Shown here in pieces: positions 34,929 to 43,925 of a stretch of DNA of 64,000 bases. The DNA lies in assembly GCF_000203935.1 (NCBI RefSeq), contig NC_008573.1:124001-188000 (forward strand), written 5' to 3'. The stretch's first letter is position 1. Each line of letters opens with the position of its first letter. A model generated the notes under the pieces. That model was not told the DNA's origin and ran no database searches. It saw nothing but the letters and a program-made list of their open reading frames with translations. A program made the translations under genes and the position numbers. The DNA is from Shewanella sp. ANA-3. GTDB lineage: Bacteria; Pseudomonadota; Gammaproteobacteria; Enterobacterales; Shewanellaceae.

Positions 34929-35672
34929 ATGATGAAAATCAACAAACTAGCAACAGTATCACTGTTCGCCATGATGCTTTCAGCGTGTGCTGTATCAGTA
35001 TCAACTGAAAAACCTGAAATTTCTGATTGCTGTAGTAAAACAATTTATGATCAAAATATCAATGTAAGGCATCAACAAAGATACGATGTTCGGAACCTTT
35101 CAGCTGATGCTGGGAGAAAAATAGGCGATCTCGATCTTGCTTTCGAATTGGAAAAGGCGAGAGATGCGGCTGTTAATGATGGCCGTAGCTCCATGATGAA
35201 TTACTATCGTGATGTTTACCGTGCAGCAGTTTCATCTGCTTACAGTGATAGCTATCTGCCAACGCAAGCGCCAGCTGCAAATGATGAAAAGCGTGATCTG
35301 CAACAATTCAATGCTGATGCCCAAATCATTATTCACCAACCCACCGATAGAACGCTTTATTTTGAGTATGATGCTGTCGGCTATTCCGATATTGCCGAGG
35401 CTCAATATGTTTTGGCTAAGCACCGTGATTATCTTTTAAAAACCCACGGTAGAGTGCTGGTTGTTGGTTATGCTGATATTAGTGGCTCAGCTGATTACAA
35501 TCTTGCTCTTGGACGCAAACGTGCGGAGCGAGTAAAAAACGAATTGGTCACCAAAGGGGTGCCTAGTGAACTGATTAGCGTCGTTAGCTATGGGGCTTCG
35601 TATTCGCCACCACTTATGAGCGGTCATACTGACAATTTGAAGTTGTGGCGTAAAGTCGAGTTGTATTATTGA
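34929..35672 (+). CDS. OmpA-family outer-membrane lipoprotein
   Basis: 247 residues from the ATG at 34929, which has TAGG just upstream. A lipobox LSAC places the lipid-bearing cysteine at about residue 20. A middle helical region follows. The C-terminal OmpA-like peptidoglycan-binding domain (about 140-247) shows TLYFEYDAVGYSDIAEAQ, VLVVGYADISGSADYNLALG and the RKRAERVKNELVTKGVP helix, ending VSYGAS. Such proteins anchor the outer membrane to the cell wall and are common accessories of envelope-spanning machines. It stands alone between unknown genes, so a link to conjugation is only possible. Confidence 0.85.
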   Translation: MMKINKLATVSLFAMMLSACAVSVSTEKPEISDCCSKTIYDQNINVRHQQRYDVRNLSADAGRKIGDLDLAFELEKARDAAVNDGRSSMMNYYRDVYRAAVSSAYSDSYLPTQAPAANDEKRDLQQFNADAQIIIHQPTDRTLYFEYDAVGYSDIAEAQYVLAKHRDYLLKTHGRVLVVGYADISGSADYNLALGRKRAERVKNELVTKGVPSELISVVSYGASYSPPLMSGHTDNLKLWRKVELYY

Positions 35673-35747
35673 GTCGAAAGGCCAATTTTTGCGTCATTTG
35701 AAATGTCTGGTCTAATCATAGTCATGATGATTAGTGGAGATTTAAAA

Positions 35748-36467
35748 ATGAATAACAGCTATTACAGCCAACCCGCTTACAACGCAACCCCACAAGCCCA
35801 ATCTCAATCTGCTCCAATGCAACAGCAGACGCATTATTTTCAACCGCGCCAAGGTAACCCTATGAATATTGGGCCTCACCACGAGGCCGCAAATTATGAT
35901 GAATATCAGCAGTACCAACCCCAGCATGACAATCGCCGCGGATTTGAAGAGCAATCCGCACAAAGCGCTCAAAATGTTCAGCCTGCAGCTGCTCCAGAAT
36001 TTGAAAAATCGGTAAAAATCCACGGTAAGGCCGCTGCGCTGACCATCGTCGCATCTGTCACTAAGAAAGGTTTTCACACCTTGAACATTGAAGGCGCAAA
36101 CGGAATGGGGGATGGCACTAAAAAGTTTGATTGGCAGGATAAGACAATAATTCAAATCACCGCGACTGAATATCGGCATTTGTTAGCCGTGCTATTCGGA
36201 TTCATTCCATTCATTGAGTTTAAGTCACATGGCCCACAGAAAAACAAAAGCATCTCGGTCAAGCGACAACAGAATGGGTTTTTCTTCTCAATCAATGAGG
36301 GTGGCAAGAAGCCAAAAGCTGTTCCTGTGAGCTTTGATGATGCTTACTTACTCGGGGTCTACGCATTGGATGTATTTGCACGAAATTACCCTAACATTGA
36401 CTCACATTGCCTGTTAAATACCGTTCAAACCTTTACACAGCTGCCGTACTATCCTGTCCAGCAGTAG
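35748..36467 (+). CDS. Hypothetical protein, possible nucleic-acid-binding domain
   Basis: 239 residues from the ATG at 35748, with GGAG upstream. The first 90 residues are Gln/Tyr/Asn-rich and disordered-looking (MNNSYYSQPAYNATPQAQSQ). The remaining domain (about 95-235) has the strand order KAAALTIVASVTKKGFHTLN, KKFDWQDKTIIQITATEYRH, LLAVLFGFIPFIEFKSHGP and KNKSISVKRQQNGFFFSI. The W..K..IQ...EY..LL.VL.G...F..HG..K.K pattern recalls whirly-like single-strand nucleic-acid-binding folds, but this is a guess from strand layout. A disordered tail plus such a domain would suit a plasmid single-strand DNA-binding helper. Confidence 0.5.
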   Translation: MNNSYYSQPAYNATPQAQSQSAPMQQQTHYFQPRQGNPMNIGPHHEAANYDEYQQYQPQHDNRRGFEEQSAQSAQNVQPAAAPEFEKSVKIHGKAAALTIVASVTKKGFHTLNIEGANGMGDGTKKFDWQDKTIIQITATEYRHLLAVLFGFIPFIEFKSHGPQKNKSISVKRQQNGFFFSINEGGKKPKAVPVSFDDAYLLGVYALDVFARNYPNIDSHCLLNTVQTFTQLPYYPVQQ

Positions 36468-36469
36468 TG

Positions 36470-36769
36470 CTAGGCGTTTTCAATCGGCAAGGAATGAGTT
36501 TTGAAAGCGCCGTAGGTGTGGATAGCCAGTTGAGGATAATGCGACAGAAGAGTCTCTATCCACGTCTGCGCAACCGATGGATTATCGGTCATGCTTGGAA
36601 GTTGGTACTTAACAATGATCTTGTCATTTGATTCTGGGATAACTCCCAGTTTTAAATGGTAGGCCGCGCTGTGACCTCGGGCATGAATAATTTGAACTAG
36701 CACTACTGGCATTTCTGACTCTAGTCGTTTACCGCATTCGTCCACTAATTCTGAATATGAAATAAACAA
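36470..36769 (-). CDS. Hypothetical protein
   Basis: 99 residues, soluble, starting MFISYSELVDECGKRLESEM. It contains strand-like VVLVQIIHARGHSAAYHLKL and a C-terminal helix pair. It is convergent with the upstream gene, leaving only 2 bp between stops. No recognised domain. It is the only sensible frame in the interval. Confidence 0.5.
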   Translation of the reverse strand: MFISYSELVDECGKRLESEMPVVLVQIIHARGHSAAYHLKLGVIPESNDKIIVKYQLPSMTDNPSVAQTWIETLLSHYPQLAIHTYGAFKTHSLPIENA

Positions 36770-36851
36770 TTTACATATGCCTTAGCATTATAGATTTGTG
36801 TTATTGACGCTACTATAATCCATCCTAATTCAAATATGGAGATGTAATTTT

Positions 36852-37304
36852 GTGAATGCGATAAGAATTTGTCACAACAACCCTAAAATCCGAGTATGGT
36901 TTGGTACTTCATTCACACCTTACCCTCGCTCAGTTTTTTATTCGTTGATCTCAATTGTGGGTTTCAGCACGTTGTCTGTGATCGTCAACCTCCATAACTC
37001 ATTAACTCCTTGGGCTGGGATAGTTGTACTTGGGGGGGGGGCGTTGGTGGCGCTTGGATTAAAGAAGAAGGTCTATATGTCTTATCTTTACGAGTCTGAT
37101 TGCCTGCTCGAGTTGACACTGTGGGGGGGGCGCATTTGGAGTCGAGAATTCAACTTAGCCAATGATGAACTTAAAATTGAAAGTACAATGAACGCTTATC
37201 GCGTGGTTCTCAGTGACAAAAGTATCGTGCTTACCAATTCGCGGGGATTAGCTGAGCAGGTTCATGGGCAGTTAGCAAAACTGATTAAGGTTTGTCACTC
37301 TTAG
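36852..37304 (+). CDS. Small membrane protein with poly-G tracts
   Basis: 150 residues from a GTG with GGAG upstream. Two hydrophobic segments lie at about 25-45 (VFYSLISIVGFSTLSVIVNL) and 52-72 (WAGIVVLGGGALVALGL), then a soluble beta-rich C-terminus (LELTLWGGRIWSREFNLAND). The DNA carries a G10 tract at 37032-37041 and a G8 tract at 37123-37130, both inside the reading frame. Slippage in either would shut the gene off, so phase variation is possible. The 3' end overlaps the convergent next gene by 20 bp. The family is unknown. Confidence 0.55.
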   Translation: MNAIRICHNNPKIRVWFGTSFTPYPRSVFYSLISIVGFSTLSVIVNLHNSLTPWAGIVVLGGGALVALGLKKKVYMSYLYESDCLLELTLWGGRIWSREFNLANDELKIESTMNAYRVVLSDKSIVLTNSRGLAEQVHGQLAKLIKVCHS

Positions 37305-37569
37305 GCTTACTGTATATACGTGTTTCGACTTTCCAAGACTCAACAACCTCCGTGGTTTTCCCACCTTCTGATTTCATCGTTTTTTGTTCCCATGAAGAGA
37401 CAACTGGCTTGCTGAGCTCATTACGTTCAGCAAGTTCGATGTAAGCATTTTCAGCCATCAATTCGTTTAGGGTTGGCCGTTTCTTGCCATCATCTTTGGC
37501 GTAGACATTTAGCGTAGCTGAAGCAATCGCACAAATGGATACGGCTTTAATCAGTCTGATAAGTTTCAT
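37285..37569 (-). CDS. Small exported hypothetical protein
   Basis: 94 residues with a signal peptide (LIRLIKAVSICAIASATLNVYA). The mature 70 residues are charged, with no cysteines, and end in Lys/Pro-rich KPKSDKP. It overlaps the 3' end of the convergent membrane-protein gene by 20 bp. No family was recognised. Confidence 0.5.
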   Translation of the reverse strand: MKLIRLIKAVSICAIASATLNVYAKDDGKKRPTLNELMAENAYIELAERNELSKPVVSSWEQKTMKSEGGKTTEVVESWKVETRIYSKPKSDKP

Positions 37570-37678
37570 GAATTTCCTACCTAGAACTATGGTTTATGTT
37601 AGATCTTAACTTAGATTAAATAACATGCAAACTTAATTATCTGTGTTAAAGTAATCGCTCTCGATGAAGGAGCTACTT

Positions 37679-40060
37679 ATGAATTTCAGTCAGCATCGCT
37701 ACAAACTTTTAGCGGCTGCGTTATTAGCCTTGCCACATTTTGCATTTGCGGAAATTGAAGGTATGACCTTTACGTCTGTTATGCAAGAACAGACGACTTT
37801 GACACCTGCTTCGGCTATGGCCATCAACCCGGTTCTTGAACATTCAATGAATGTTTATGTGTCTGCCGGTCTTGACCGAAAGCTAAAACTATATTGGCTT
37901 TCTAGTGGGGTCAAGCTTAACGAAGTCAATACGGGTGTGATTGGTGTTTCCGACAGAATTACATTTCAAGGAAAAGACTTTTACGGAAAACAGATCTCTA
38001 TAGTTGCGCCTAATTCACAGGGAAATTATACCTTACAGGCTGACTTGTTAACCGTTGATGGGAATGTGATTGGCTCTTGGTCTATTCCGGTGACAATAGA
38101 TACTCAAGCACCAACAGCCAATAGTTCTGATTTAGCTTTTAACTATAGATCCTTCGGTGGAACTTTAGCTTCATATAGCCCTATGGATTTCGGCCAATTA
38201 AAACTCACAGGTATTCAAGATACAGGTGCTGGGCTCAAAAATGTTCTCTACATTGTGAAAGATGATGTGAGCCTTTCATTAATAAATTCGATTAATGCTC
38301 AATTGGATTTAGATACTTCCACTGCGAGCCTTTCGTCCCTACCATCTGAGGTTTTACCCAGTGATAGAGGTTGGTATCAGGCTGGTTTTAGGGTCTTTGA
38401 TGCAGCAGGTAATTATTCAGATTTTACTGCTCGCTCGTTTATCGAAAAAGCCTCATATCCCTTACCAGTTCGTAGCGACATTTATGATGCTTCAAGTGCT
38501 ACGTGGAAGCCGTACACATCTTGGATGACCATCTACAACAATCCGATAAAAGTCCGCTATAGACGGCCCTATTCTGAAACGTTGGAAGCAAACGGGGATT
38601 ATGGTTGGAGTAGTTATGGTTATCGAGAGGGTGATTTTGTCTATAACGAATTTACTGTCTCATATCCTACAGTAAACCCATATTGGGTTGCGCTGACGAA
38701 AAGTGGCATTCACTCAGTCAATTACCTTTCTGATTTCAAGTTCACCCTAGGCCCAGGTGTTGATCGTTCGCCTACTAAGCAACCTGACACTGTACAATGG
38801 TTTAGTGAGGAAGGTGGCAGTGGGGGCGAAAGAATCAGTGTTGGCAAATACACAAAAGTGGTAAGGCTTCGTCTAAACAGTGAAAAAATGGGTTATGAAC
38901 AATTAGCCGTTGTTTCAGGTTTAGGCTCCTGTGTTATCCCAATTGGTGAAACCTATTGCGATGTTACAATCAACAGAGTATTTGAGTCTGGTTTTGGCTA
39001 TACACCCTACAGCTATGTGGTCTACTCAAGTGTGAACGGTGTCAGTGATGGACGTTTTAGTGCTCAATTTAATTATTGGTATACATATTGGGATTTTATT
39101 GCTCCCACAATCGAATCGGTCAATGTTACTGATGATTCAATAACTGTAAACGTGTACGACACGAACACTACTAGCGATTGGCGTTCTGGAATGTGGAAGA
39201 CAGAGGTTTTCCGATTGCAATCTAGTTTAGGCTTCGCAATATCTCCCGATTCTTGGGTGATCACCGGCACCGGCCGTCATCGAGTTACTTTTAAACTCAA
39301 TCGATTACCAAGTGGTCGTCAAAATATTTCGTTTTACGCAGATGACACCTATGGTAATCGGGTAACACAGTCGATTCTATCCAATTATCTAAACGACACT
39401 ACGCCTCCAGTTTTGCGATTGCAATCGCCTTCTGGAGCGCAAATCACAAACGGAAGCACCATTAATGGTTTAGAGAGTTTACGTATCAGCATTACTGATG
39501 ATAGTGAAGCCAATATCAATTCGGTTGTGCTATCTGGAGGGGCTGCTAAGGATTCAGTTTATGTTTCTACAAATAATTTAGGTGATGGTATTTACGACCT
39601 GAATTACCCTCGTTTATTCCCTAGTTTGGAAGCGAATGAAACTTACACTATCAATATTACCGCTCAAGATACAGCAGGGAACGCATCGACGTTAACTTCA
39701 ACCTTCTTGTATTTGCCTGCCAACTTATTGCAAGTTGGGCAAATGACGACTTTGGCTGTTAATAAACAACTGCAGAACACGCAAAACGACCCAATTACAT
39801 CAATTAAAACTGGTGTGCTCAGAACGGCTGAAGGACAACTCGCGTCCGGTGCTCAAACGGCATTTATCACGTTACGCAGTGACGCCAAAATCAACGTCAA
39901 TATCCTTGGTAGCGTGTTGCAACCTGGGGAAACTAAACAAATCACGATCATCCCCAGCATCACAGGTGAAGTTGTTATTCCTGTTTACTCTGCTTCTCCT
40001 GGTGTGAAAGGGCAGGCAAGCTTCATGATCGACATTCCGCAAATCACTTCTACCAATTAA
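37679..40060 (+). CDS. Exported DUF4165/Ig-like protein, copy 1
   Basis: 793 residues from the ATG at 37679, behind GGAG. The signal peptide (LLAAALLALPHFAFA) is followed by an N-terminal domain with AGLDRKLKLYWLSS, GVSDRITFQGKDFYGKQISI and a strand ending VTIDTQAP. These match my memory of the DUF4165 domain. The remainder is beta-rich with Ig-like features: DTTPPVLRLQSPSG opens a typical Big-type repeat, and TAQDTAGNASTLTSTF closes one. Two cysteines (GSCVIPIGETYC) probably form a disulfide. The final 80 residues resemble those of the next gene. It is probably a surface or pilus-tip-associated adhesin-like protein, and it forms a tandem pair with copy 2. Confidence 0.7.
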   Translation: MNFSQHRYKLLAAALLALPHFAFAEIEGMTFTSVMQEQTTLTPASAMAINPVLEHSMNVYVSAGLDRKLKLYWLSSGVKLNEVNTGVIGVSDRITFQGKDFYGKQISIVAPNSQGNYTLQADLLTVDGNVIGSWSIPVTIDTQAPTANSSDLAFNYRSFGGTLASYSPMDFGQLKLTGIQDTGAGLKNVLYIVKDDVSLSLINSINAQLDLDTSTASLSSLPSEVLPSDRGWYQAGFRVFDAAGNYSDFTARSFIEKASYPLPVRSDIYDASSATWKPYTSWMTIYNNPIKVRYRRPYSETLEANGDYGWSSYGYREGDFVYNEFTVSYPTVNPYWVALTKSGIHSVNYLSDFKFTLGPGVDRSPTKQPDTVQWFSEEGGSGGERISVGKYTKVVRLRLNSEKMGYEQLAVVSGLGSCVIPIGETYCDVTINRVFESGFGYTPYSYVVYSSVNGVSDGRFSAQFNYWYTYWDFIAPTIESVNVTDDSITVNVYDTNTTSDWRSGMWKTEVFRLQSSLGFAISPDSWVITGTGRHRVTFKLNRLPSGRQNISFYADDTYGNRVTQSILSNYLNDTTPPVLRLQSPSGAQITNGSTINGLESLRISITDDSEANINSVVLSGGAAKDSVYVSTNNLGDGIYDLNYPRLFPSLEANETYTINITAQDTAGNASTLTSTFLYLPANLLQVGQMTTLAVNKQLQNTQNDPITSIKTGVLRTAEGQLASGAQTAFITLRSDAKINVNILGSVLQPGETKQITIIPSITGEVVIPVYSASPGVKGQASFMIDIPQITSTN

Positions 40061-40070
40061 AGGGCAGGCC

Positions 40071-42488
40071 ATGCAAATTAATAAATCACTACTTTTAGGG
40101 CTGTGTAGCGTCATCTGCTCTGGCATGGCTAACGCGGCAGTAGAAGGCTTTTCGTATACAGACACCAACGCTACAGTGAAAACCACTGAGGGCTCGCTCA
40201 TTAACCCTCAAACTGATGCGATGGTTTACCTCTCTGGAGGGCTTGATAACAAACTTAAGCTATCAGTCATCAACACCAGTGGAGTGACGGTGTTCAACAA
40301 CACCACAGATTTTATTCGAGTTTCTGACAGGTTAAGCTTTTCTGGACGAGAATTTTACGGAAAATCAATAACTATCCCCAAATTGATGGATGGTTTGTAT
40401 AGCCTTAAAATCGAAACGATTAACAGTTCTGGTACAACAATTGATCAGTATACAAAGGTTGTTGAAGTTGATACTGAGGGACCTATCATTGGAGACTGGT
40501 ATGGAAATGGAACAAGCAATTATGGTGCCGAAACAGGGTCGAATGAGATTTGGTGGCTAAATACACAAAACACCGGCGAAGATTCGAAAATTTGGATAAC
40601 GGATGTAAAAGGTGCGGTTTCAGGTTCTGTCATTGTACAAAAACTAAATTCCGATTCCATCGTATTAACAAGACCCATGGTCATAGACCAAGCAGCATTC
40701 AAAGCTGTGATAAATGCACAAACAGACTTATCAAATATATTACCGTCAAATAACGCTTCTGATCCATATTCAATGCAGGCTCAGCTATATGATGCAGCAG
40801 GTAACATCACTCGTTCAACTGTCAAAACATTCTATTACGACAACTATGGTGGGGCTCCATCTTCTCCTTTTGCAGTCTTCGACCCGGATGCAAACTTGGC
40901 TGAAAGTGTATCTAGTTCATTTGTAGGTTTTGTAGCTTATACTCCAGGCATGACAGTCAAAACCAACCCCGTTCGATTGTTATATAGAGTACCAGTAGAT
41001 AACGTTCGAGACGCTGGAGTGAAAGGGGGGCTTGCTCTCGCGAACTCAGTGGGAGCGACAAATGTTATAATTAATGGTGAATACGGTTATTTTGATATGA
41101 CAGCGCCATTTGGATATAACAACGCAAACCAAATTAAGTGGGTTGACTTTGGTCGATGGATGGCAGGCACTATCCAATACAATTTGTCATTGTCTGAAAC
41201 TGCTTCAAAATCCCCAGTGTTGACGTCAGCAACATTTTTGTTAAATGACGTTCGAATGTCTATTACGACAGGGATCATGCATCATAATTCGATTTTGCCA
41301 GCTACAATGACTGATTTTGAGCTTCGGGTGCAGCCGCGGGATTACGTGCAACGCGCAAGTTTTCGTGGATATTCTTGCGACATTCCAGCAGGTGAGTCAA
41401 TTTGTAGCTTAACGGGTTTAACATATGAGATGACCAAAGGTGGATATGGCTATTTGCACGATGCTATCGGTGTTGTGTCAGTGGGCCTGCCGATGGGAAC
41501 ACTTTACGCGAATTACAGCTACGGCGAATCAACCTATAACGATGCTCAATACCCGCAAATGACCAGTTTTAAAGTTGATACGACAACTAACACTCTTACT
41601 GCATTTGTTTATCTACCGGGTGCAGGCAGTTGGTTTGAAAGGTTAGTCATGAAGGCCGCTAGAATTAAATATGGTACAAAATATTTAAACCCTATTAGTT
41701 CAATTCGCAACGGTGTTAATTGGGAATACGTCTTTAACTTAAATTCTCTGCCGACTGGAAACCATTCACTAGAATTAGAGATGGTCGAGAATCACGGGCC
41801 TACCACTGTGTCCCCGCTTCAAACATTCAAAGTAGAAAACGCCACACCAACAATAAGCATTACCAATTCCGGTAGTGCAGTATTCAATGAAATTGTCGGG
41901 CTAGATGACTTGGTAGTGTCCATTGCAGATGAATCAAGCTACACCATCGATAGTGTTATTATCTCCGGCGGTTCAGCTAACGACACGGTTTACTTGGCCA
42001 CTGTAAGTAAAGGCAATAACGTGTATTCATTGCAATATCCAAGGCTTTTCCCATCACTTACATCCGGTGAGATTTATACTTTAACGGTGAAAGCTACCGA
42101 CGTTTTTGGCAACCAAGGCGTTAGTAGCAAGAGCTTTACTTATCAGCCGCCTAACATAGTAAATGTAGGCTCATTAACCACTCTTGCAGTATCTAGGGAT
42201 TTAGCTAGCTCTGCAGACAAACCTGTCAGTGAAGTCGTCATTAATGATCTGAGAACAGTTGAAAGCCAGCTCGCTTCGGGACCGCAAGATGCTTTATTTA
42301 CGTTACGCACTGACGCAGAAATAAGTGTTCAGGTACTTGGTCAAGTGGTAAAGCCAGGTCAAACGGTAACGTTAAACCCGGTGGCTACTTCGGGAGTCGT
42401 TAAATTTTCGGTGTATCCCGCGGCGAGCGGTCAAAAAGGGAAGGCACAGTTTTTATTTGAAATATTAGAAGTGAAGAGCAACATCTGA
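40071..42488 (+). CDS. Exported DUF4165/Ig-like protein, copy 2
   Basis: 805 residues with signal peptide LLLGLCSVICSGMANA. The layout mirrors copy 1: a DUF4165-like start (SGGLDNKLKLSVINTSG, DRLSFSGREFYGKSITIP, VVEVDTEGP), a divergent middle with paired cysteines (YSCDIPAGESIC), an Ig-like part (SGGSANDTVYLATVSKG, LQYPRLFPSLTSGEIYTL) and a shared C-terminus (TTLAVSRDLASSADKPVSEV, QLASGPQDALFTLRTDAEIS). The strong conservation of the ends and divergence of the middle suggest duplicated exported proteins under diversifying pressure. The gene starts 11 bp after copy 1 and is interrupted downstream only by an insertion sequence 3 bp past its stop. Confidence 0.7.
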   Translation: MQINKSLLLGLCSVICSGMANAAVEGFSYTDTNATVKTTEGSLINPQTDAMVYLSGGLDNKLKLSVINTSGVTVFNNTTDFIRVSDRLSFSGREFYGKSITIPKLMDGLYSLKIETINSSGTTIDQYTKVVEVDTEGPIIGDWYGNGTSNYGAETGSNEIWWLNTQNTGEDSKIWITDVKGAVSGSVIVQKLNSDSIVLTRPMVIDQAAFKAVINAQTDLSNILPSNNASDPYSMQAQLYDAAGNITRSTVKTFYYDNYGGAPSSPFAVFDPDANLAESVSSSFVGFVAYTPGMTVKTNPVRLLYRVPVDNVRDAGVKGGLALANSVGATNVIINGEYGYFDMTAPFGYNNANQIKWVDFGRWMAGTIQYNLSLSETASKSPVLTSATFLLNDVRMSITTGIMHHNSILPATMTDFELRVQPRDYVQRASFRGYSCDIPAGESICSLTGLTYEMTKGGYGYLHDAIGVVSVGLPMGTLYANYSYGESTYNDAQYPQMTSFKVDTTTNTLTAFVYLPGAGSWFERLVMKAARIKYGTKYLNPISSIRNGVNWEYVFNLNSLPTGNHSLELEMVENHGPTTVSPLQTFKVENATPTISITNSGSAVFNEIVGLDDLVVSIADESSYTIDSVIISGGSANDTVYLATVSKGNNVYSLQYPRLFPSLTSGEIYTLTVKATDVFGNQGVSSKSFTYQPPNIVNVGSLTTLAVSRDLASSADKPVSEVVINDLRTVESQLASGPQDALFTLRTDAEISVQVLGQVVKPGQTVTLNPVATSGVVKFSVYPAASGQKGKAQFLFEILEVKSNI

Positions 42489-42491
42489 TAA

Positions 42492-43547
42492 GGGCGTTGT
42501 TGCCTAAATCAATCTTAGGTATGCCTTTTCCTAAAAGGGTTCCTGGTATTAATTGACCCTCTGGCGAATAGGCATACCCAGTCCTATGACTTTGTTCATC
42601 ACTTTCACACCAGCCAGTGCCTCGCCGACTTGGCCGTTGTAGTCCCGCAGGCTCAATTTCGGGCTAATCAGTTGCTTGTAACGATACATAGCTGTTTCTG
42701 ACAGGGAGCGTTGGTGATAGTCATTCTCTTGTTTCCATTGTTTGAGTTCATCACTTTTCAGAGCGCTGACGGCCTCGTTTCTGGGATGACCTTCTTCCCA
42801 ATAACCTGCATTTTTTCGCGGCGGTATCGTAGGTTTACACCCTCTGCGTTTCAGCAGCTTATGACATTTTTTGGTGTCATAAGCACCGTCAGCTGACACT
42901 TGTTTTACCTTGCGCCTTAGTGGGTTTAATAACGTTGGGAGAACCTCACTATCTGCCACACTCTCTAAACTGACTTCGGCTGCGATGACTTCATGTGTGG
43001 CCGCATCTATCGCAAGGTGCAACTTACGCCAAGTTCGGCGTTTTTCCTTACCATGTTTACGCATTTTCCATTCACCTTCGCCATATACTTTCAGTCCTGT
43101 GGCATCGACAACTAAGTGAGCAATCGCGCCTCGGCAAGGGGGGCGGTAGTTAACTTTGACTGTCTTTGCCCGCTTGCTGATGCAGCTGTAACCAGGTGAA
43201 GTTAATTGCAGACTCATCAAACTAAACACTGAGTTGAGAAAACCTTCTAGTGCTCGCAAGGGGAGATTAAACAAACCTTTGAGCATTAAGGCGGTTTATA
43301 TCGCCGTGTCACTGTATTGAAATCCCCGACCTCGACCACCATGGTGTTCAGTGTGACACCAGAGGTTGAGCGCCTGCTCGTCTATCCAAAAAGTCAGTGA
43401 GCCTCGGTTGGTCAACGCCTTGTTATATTCCGGCCAATTGGTAATGCGAGATTTAGATTTGCCCATCTGATAGCGGTTTCTGCGTGGTATTCACAGGATC
43501 TGATCGCATCTGAGACGGAAGGTTCATTCATTTAGGCAACAACGCCC
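42492..43547 (-). mobile_element. IS5/IS903-type insertion sequence (1056 bp, decayed)
   Basis: Bounded by 18-bp perfect inverted repeats GGGCGTTGTTGCCTAAAT at 42492-42509 and its reverse complement at 43530-43547. The single transposase frame has one in-frame stop. The expected 9-bp target duplication is not seen (ATCTGATAA on the left, CCGCAGAAG on the right), suggesting that one flank was rearranged after insertion. It lies directly after the second Ig-like gene and next to another insertion sequence, marking the edge of the accessory copper region. Confidence 0.85.
42549..43466 (-). pseudogene. IS5-family transposase with premature stop
   Basis: 305-codon IS903-like DDE transposase. It starts at the ATG at 43466 (MGKSKSRITNWPEYNKALTN), runs through GRGRGFQYSDTAI, hits a TAA at codon 57 (43298-43296), and continues in the same frame as TALMLKGLFNLPLRALEGF to the end. 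The expected residue at the stop is Gln (CAA to TAA). DDE residues are otherwise recognisable (HLVVDATGLKVYG, VSADGAYDT, HPRNEAV). A 245-residue internal product from ATG 43286 lacks the N-terminal DNA-binding region and is unlikely to work. Confidence 0.85.
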
Positions 43548-43793
43548 CGCAGAAGGAAAGAAGCTTAATAGACACCACATAGAAGCACTCAGTCAGCGCT
43601 TTGGTGTGCCTGTATCATTATTTTTTTAGCTCAGTGAATCAGACTTGCCTAGTCTGGTTCACGTGATAACATCTCGCTACACGCTTAGCTCGTCAACCAA
43701 AGGTGGCTAGCAAGCTGCCTTTGCACCGATGTTGTTACACGCTGCATTTATCCATGTTCGGGCATAAATATCTCCCTAACTCACAGAGTATCA
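43548..43793 (+). other. Non-coding segment with a 12-bp-arm palindrome
   Basis: 246 bp without a gene, between the IS5-type element and the first miniature-element copy. It contains an imperfect palindrome, GTGAATCAGACT (43634-43645), a 5-nt spacer, then AGTCTGGTTCAC (43651-43662), one mismatch in twelve. The role is unknown; it could be a hairpin or the remnant of an element end. Confidence 0.4.
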
Positions 43794-43925
43794 CAGGGTG
43801 AGATTATGCTTTGTAAATTCTGTTAACATTTAGCTATTTTGTTCTTAAGTCGACTTAATGCGAGATTATTGATTGATATAAATCATCCATAATCGAATGA
43901 AATTCGTTCGACTGGATAGGTTTGT
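43794..43925 (+). repeat. Truncated ISAs1-type miniature element, copy 1
   Basis: Identical to the first 132 bp of the complete 164-bp miniature element at 53381-53544. The identity extends 2 bp further left (CA), making a 134-bp exact direct repeat. It begins with the CAGGGTGAGATTAT end and is cut after GGATAGGTTTGT, exactly where the IS30-type element starts. The missing distal 32 bp are not found on the far side of that IS. The same orientation as copy 2 makes the interval between them a substrate for homologous recombination. Confidence 0.92.

Noticed and set aside
43634-43662. Palindrome considered as an integron attC site or terminator
   Set aside because: It is short, lacks attC core features and has no T-run on the plus strand; kept only as an unexplained hairpin.
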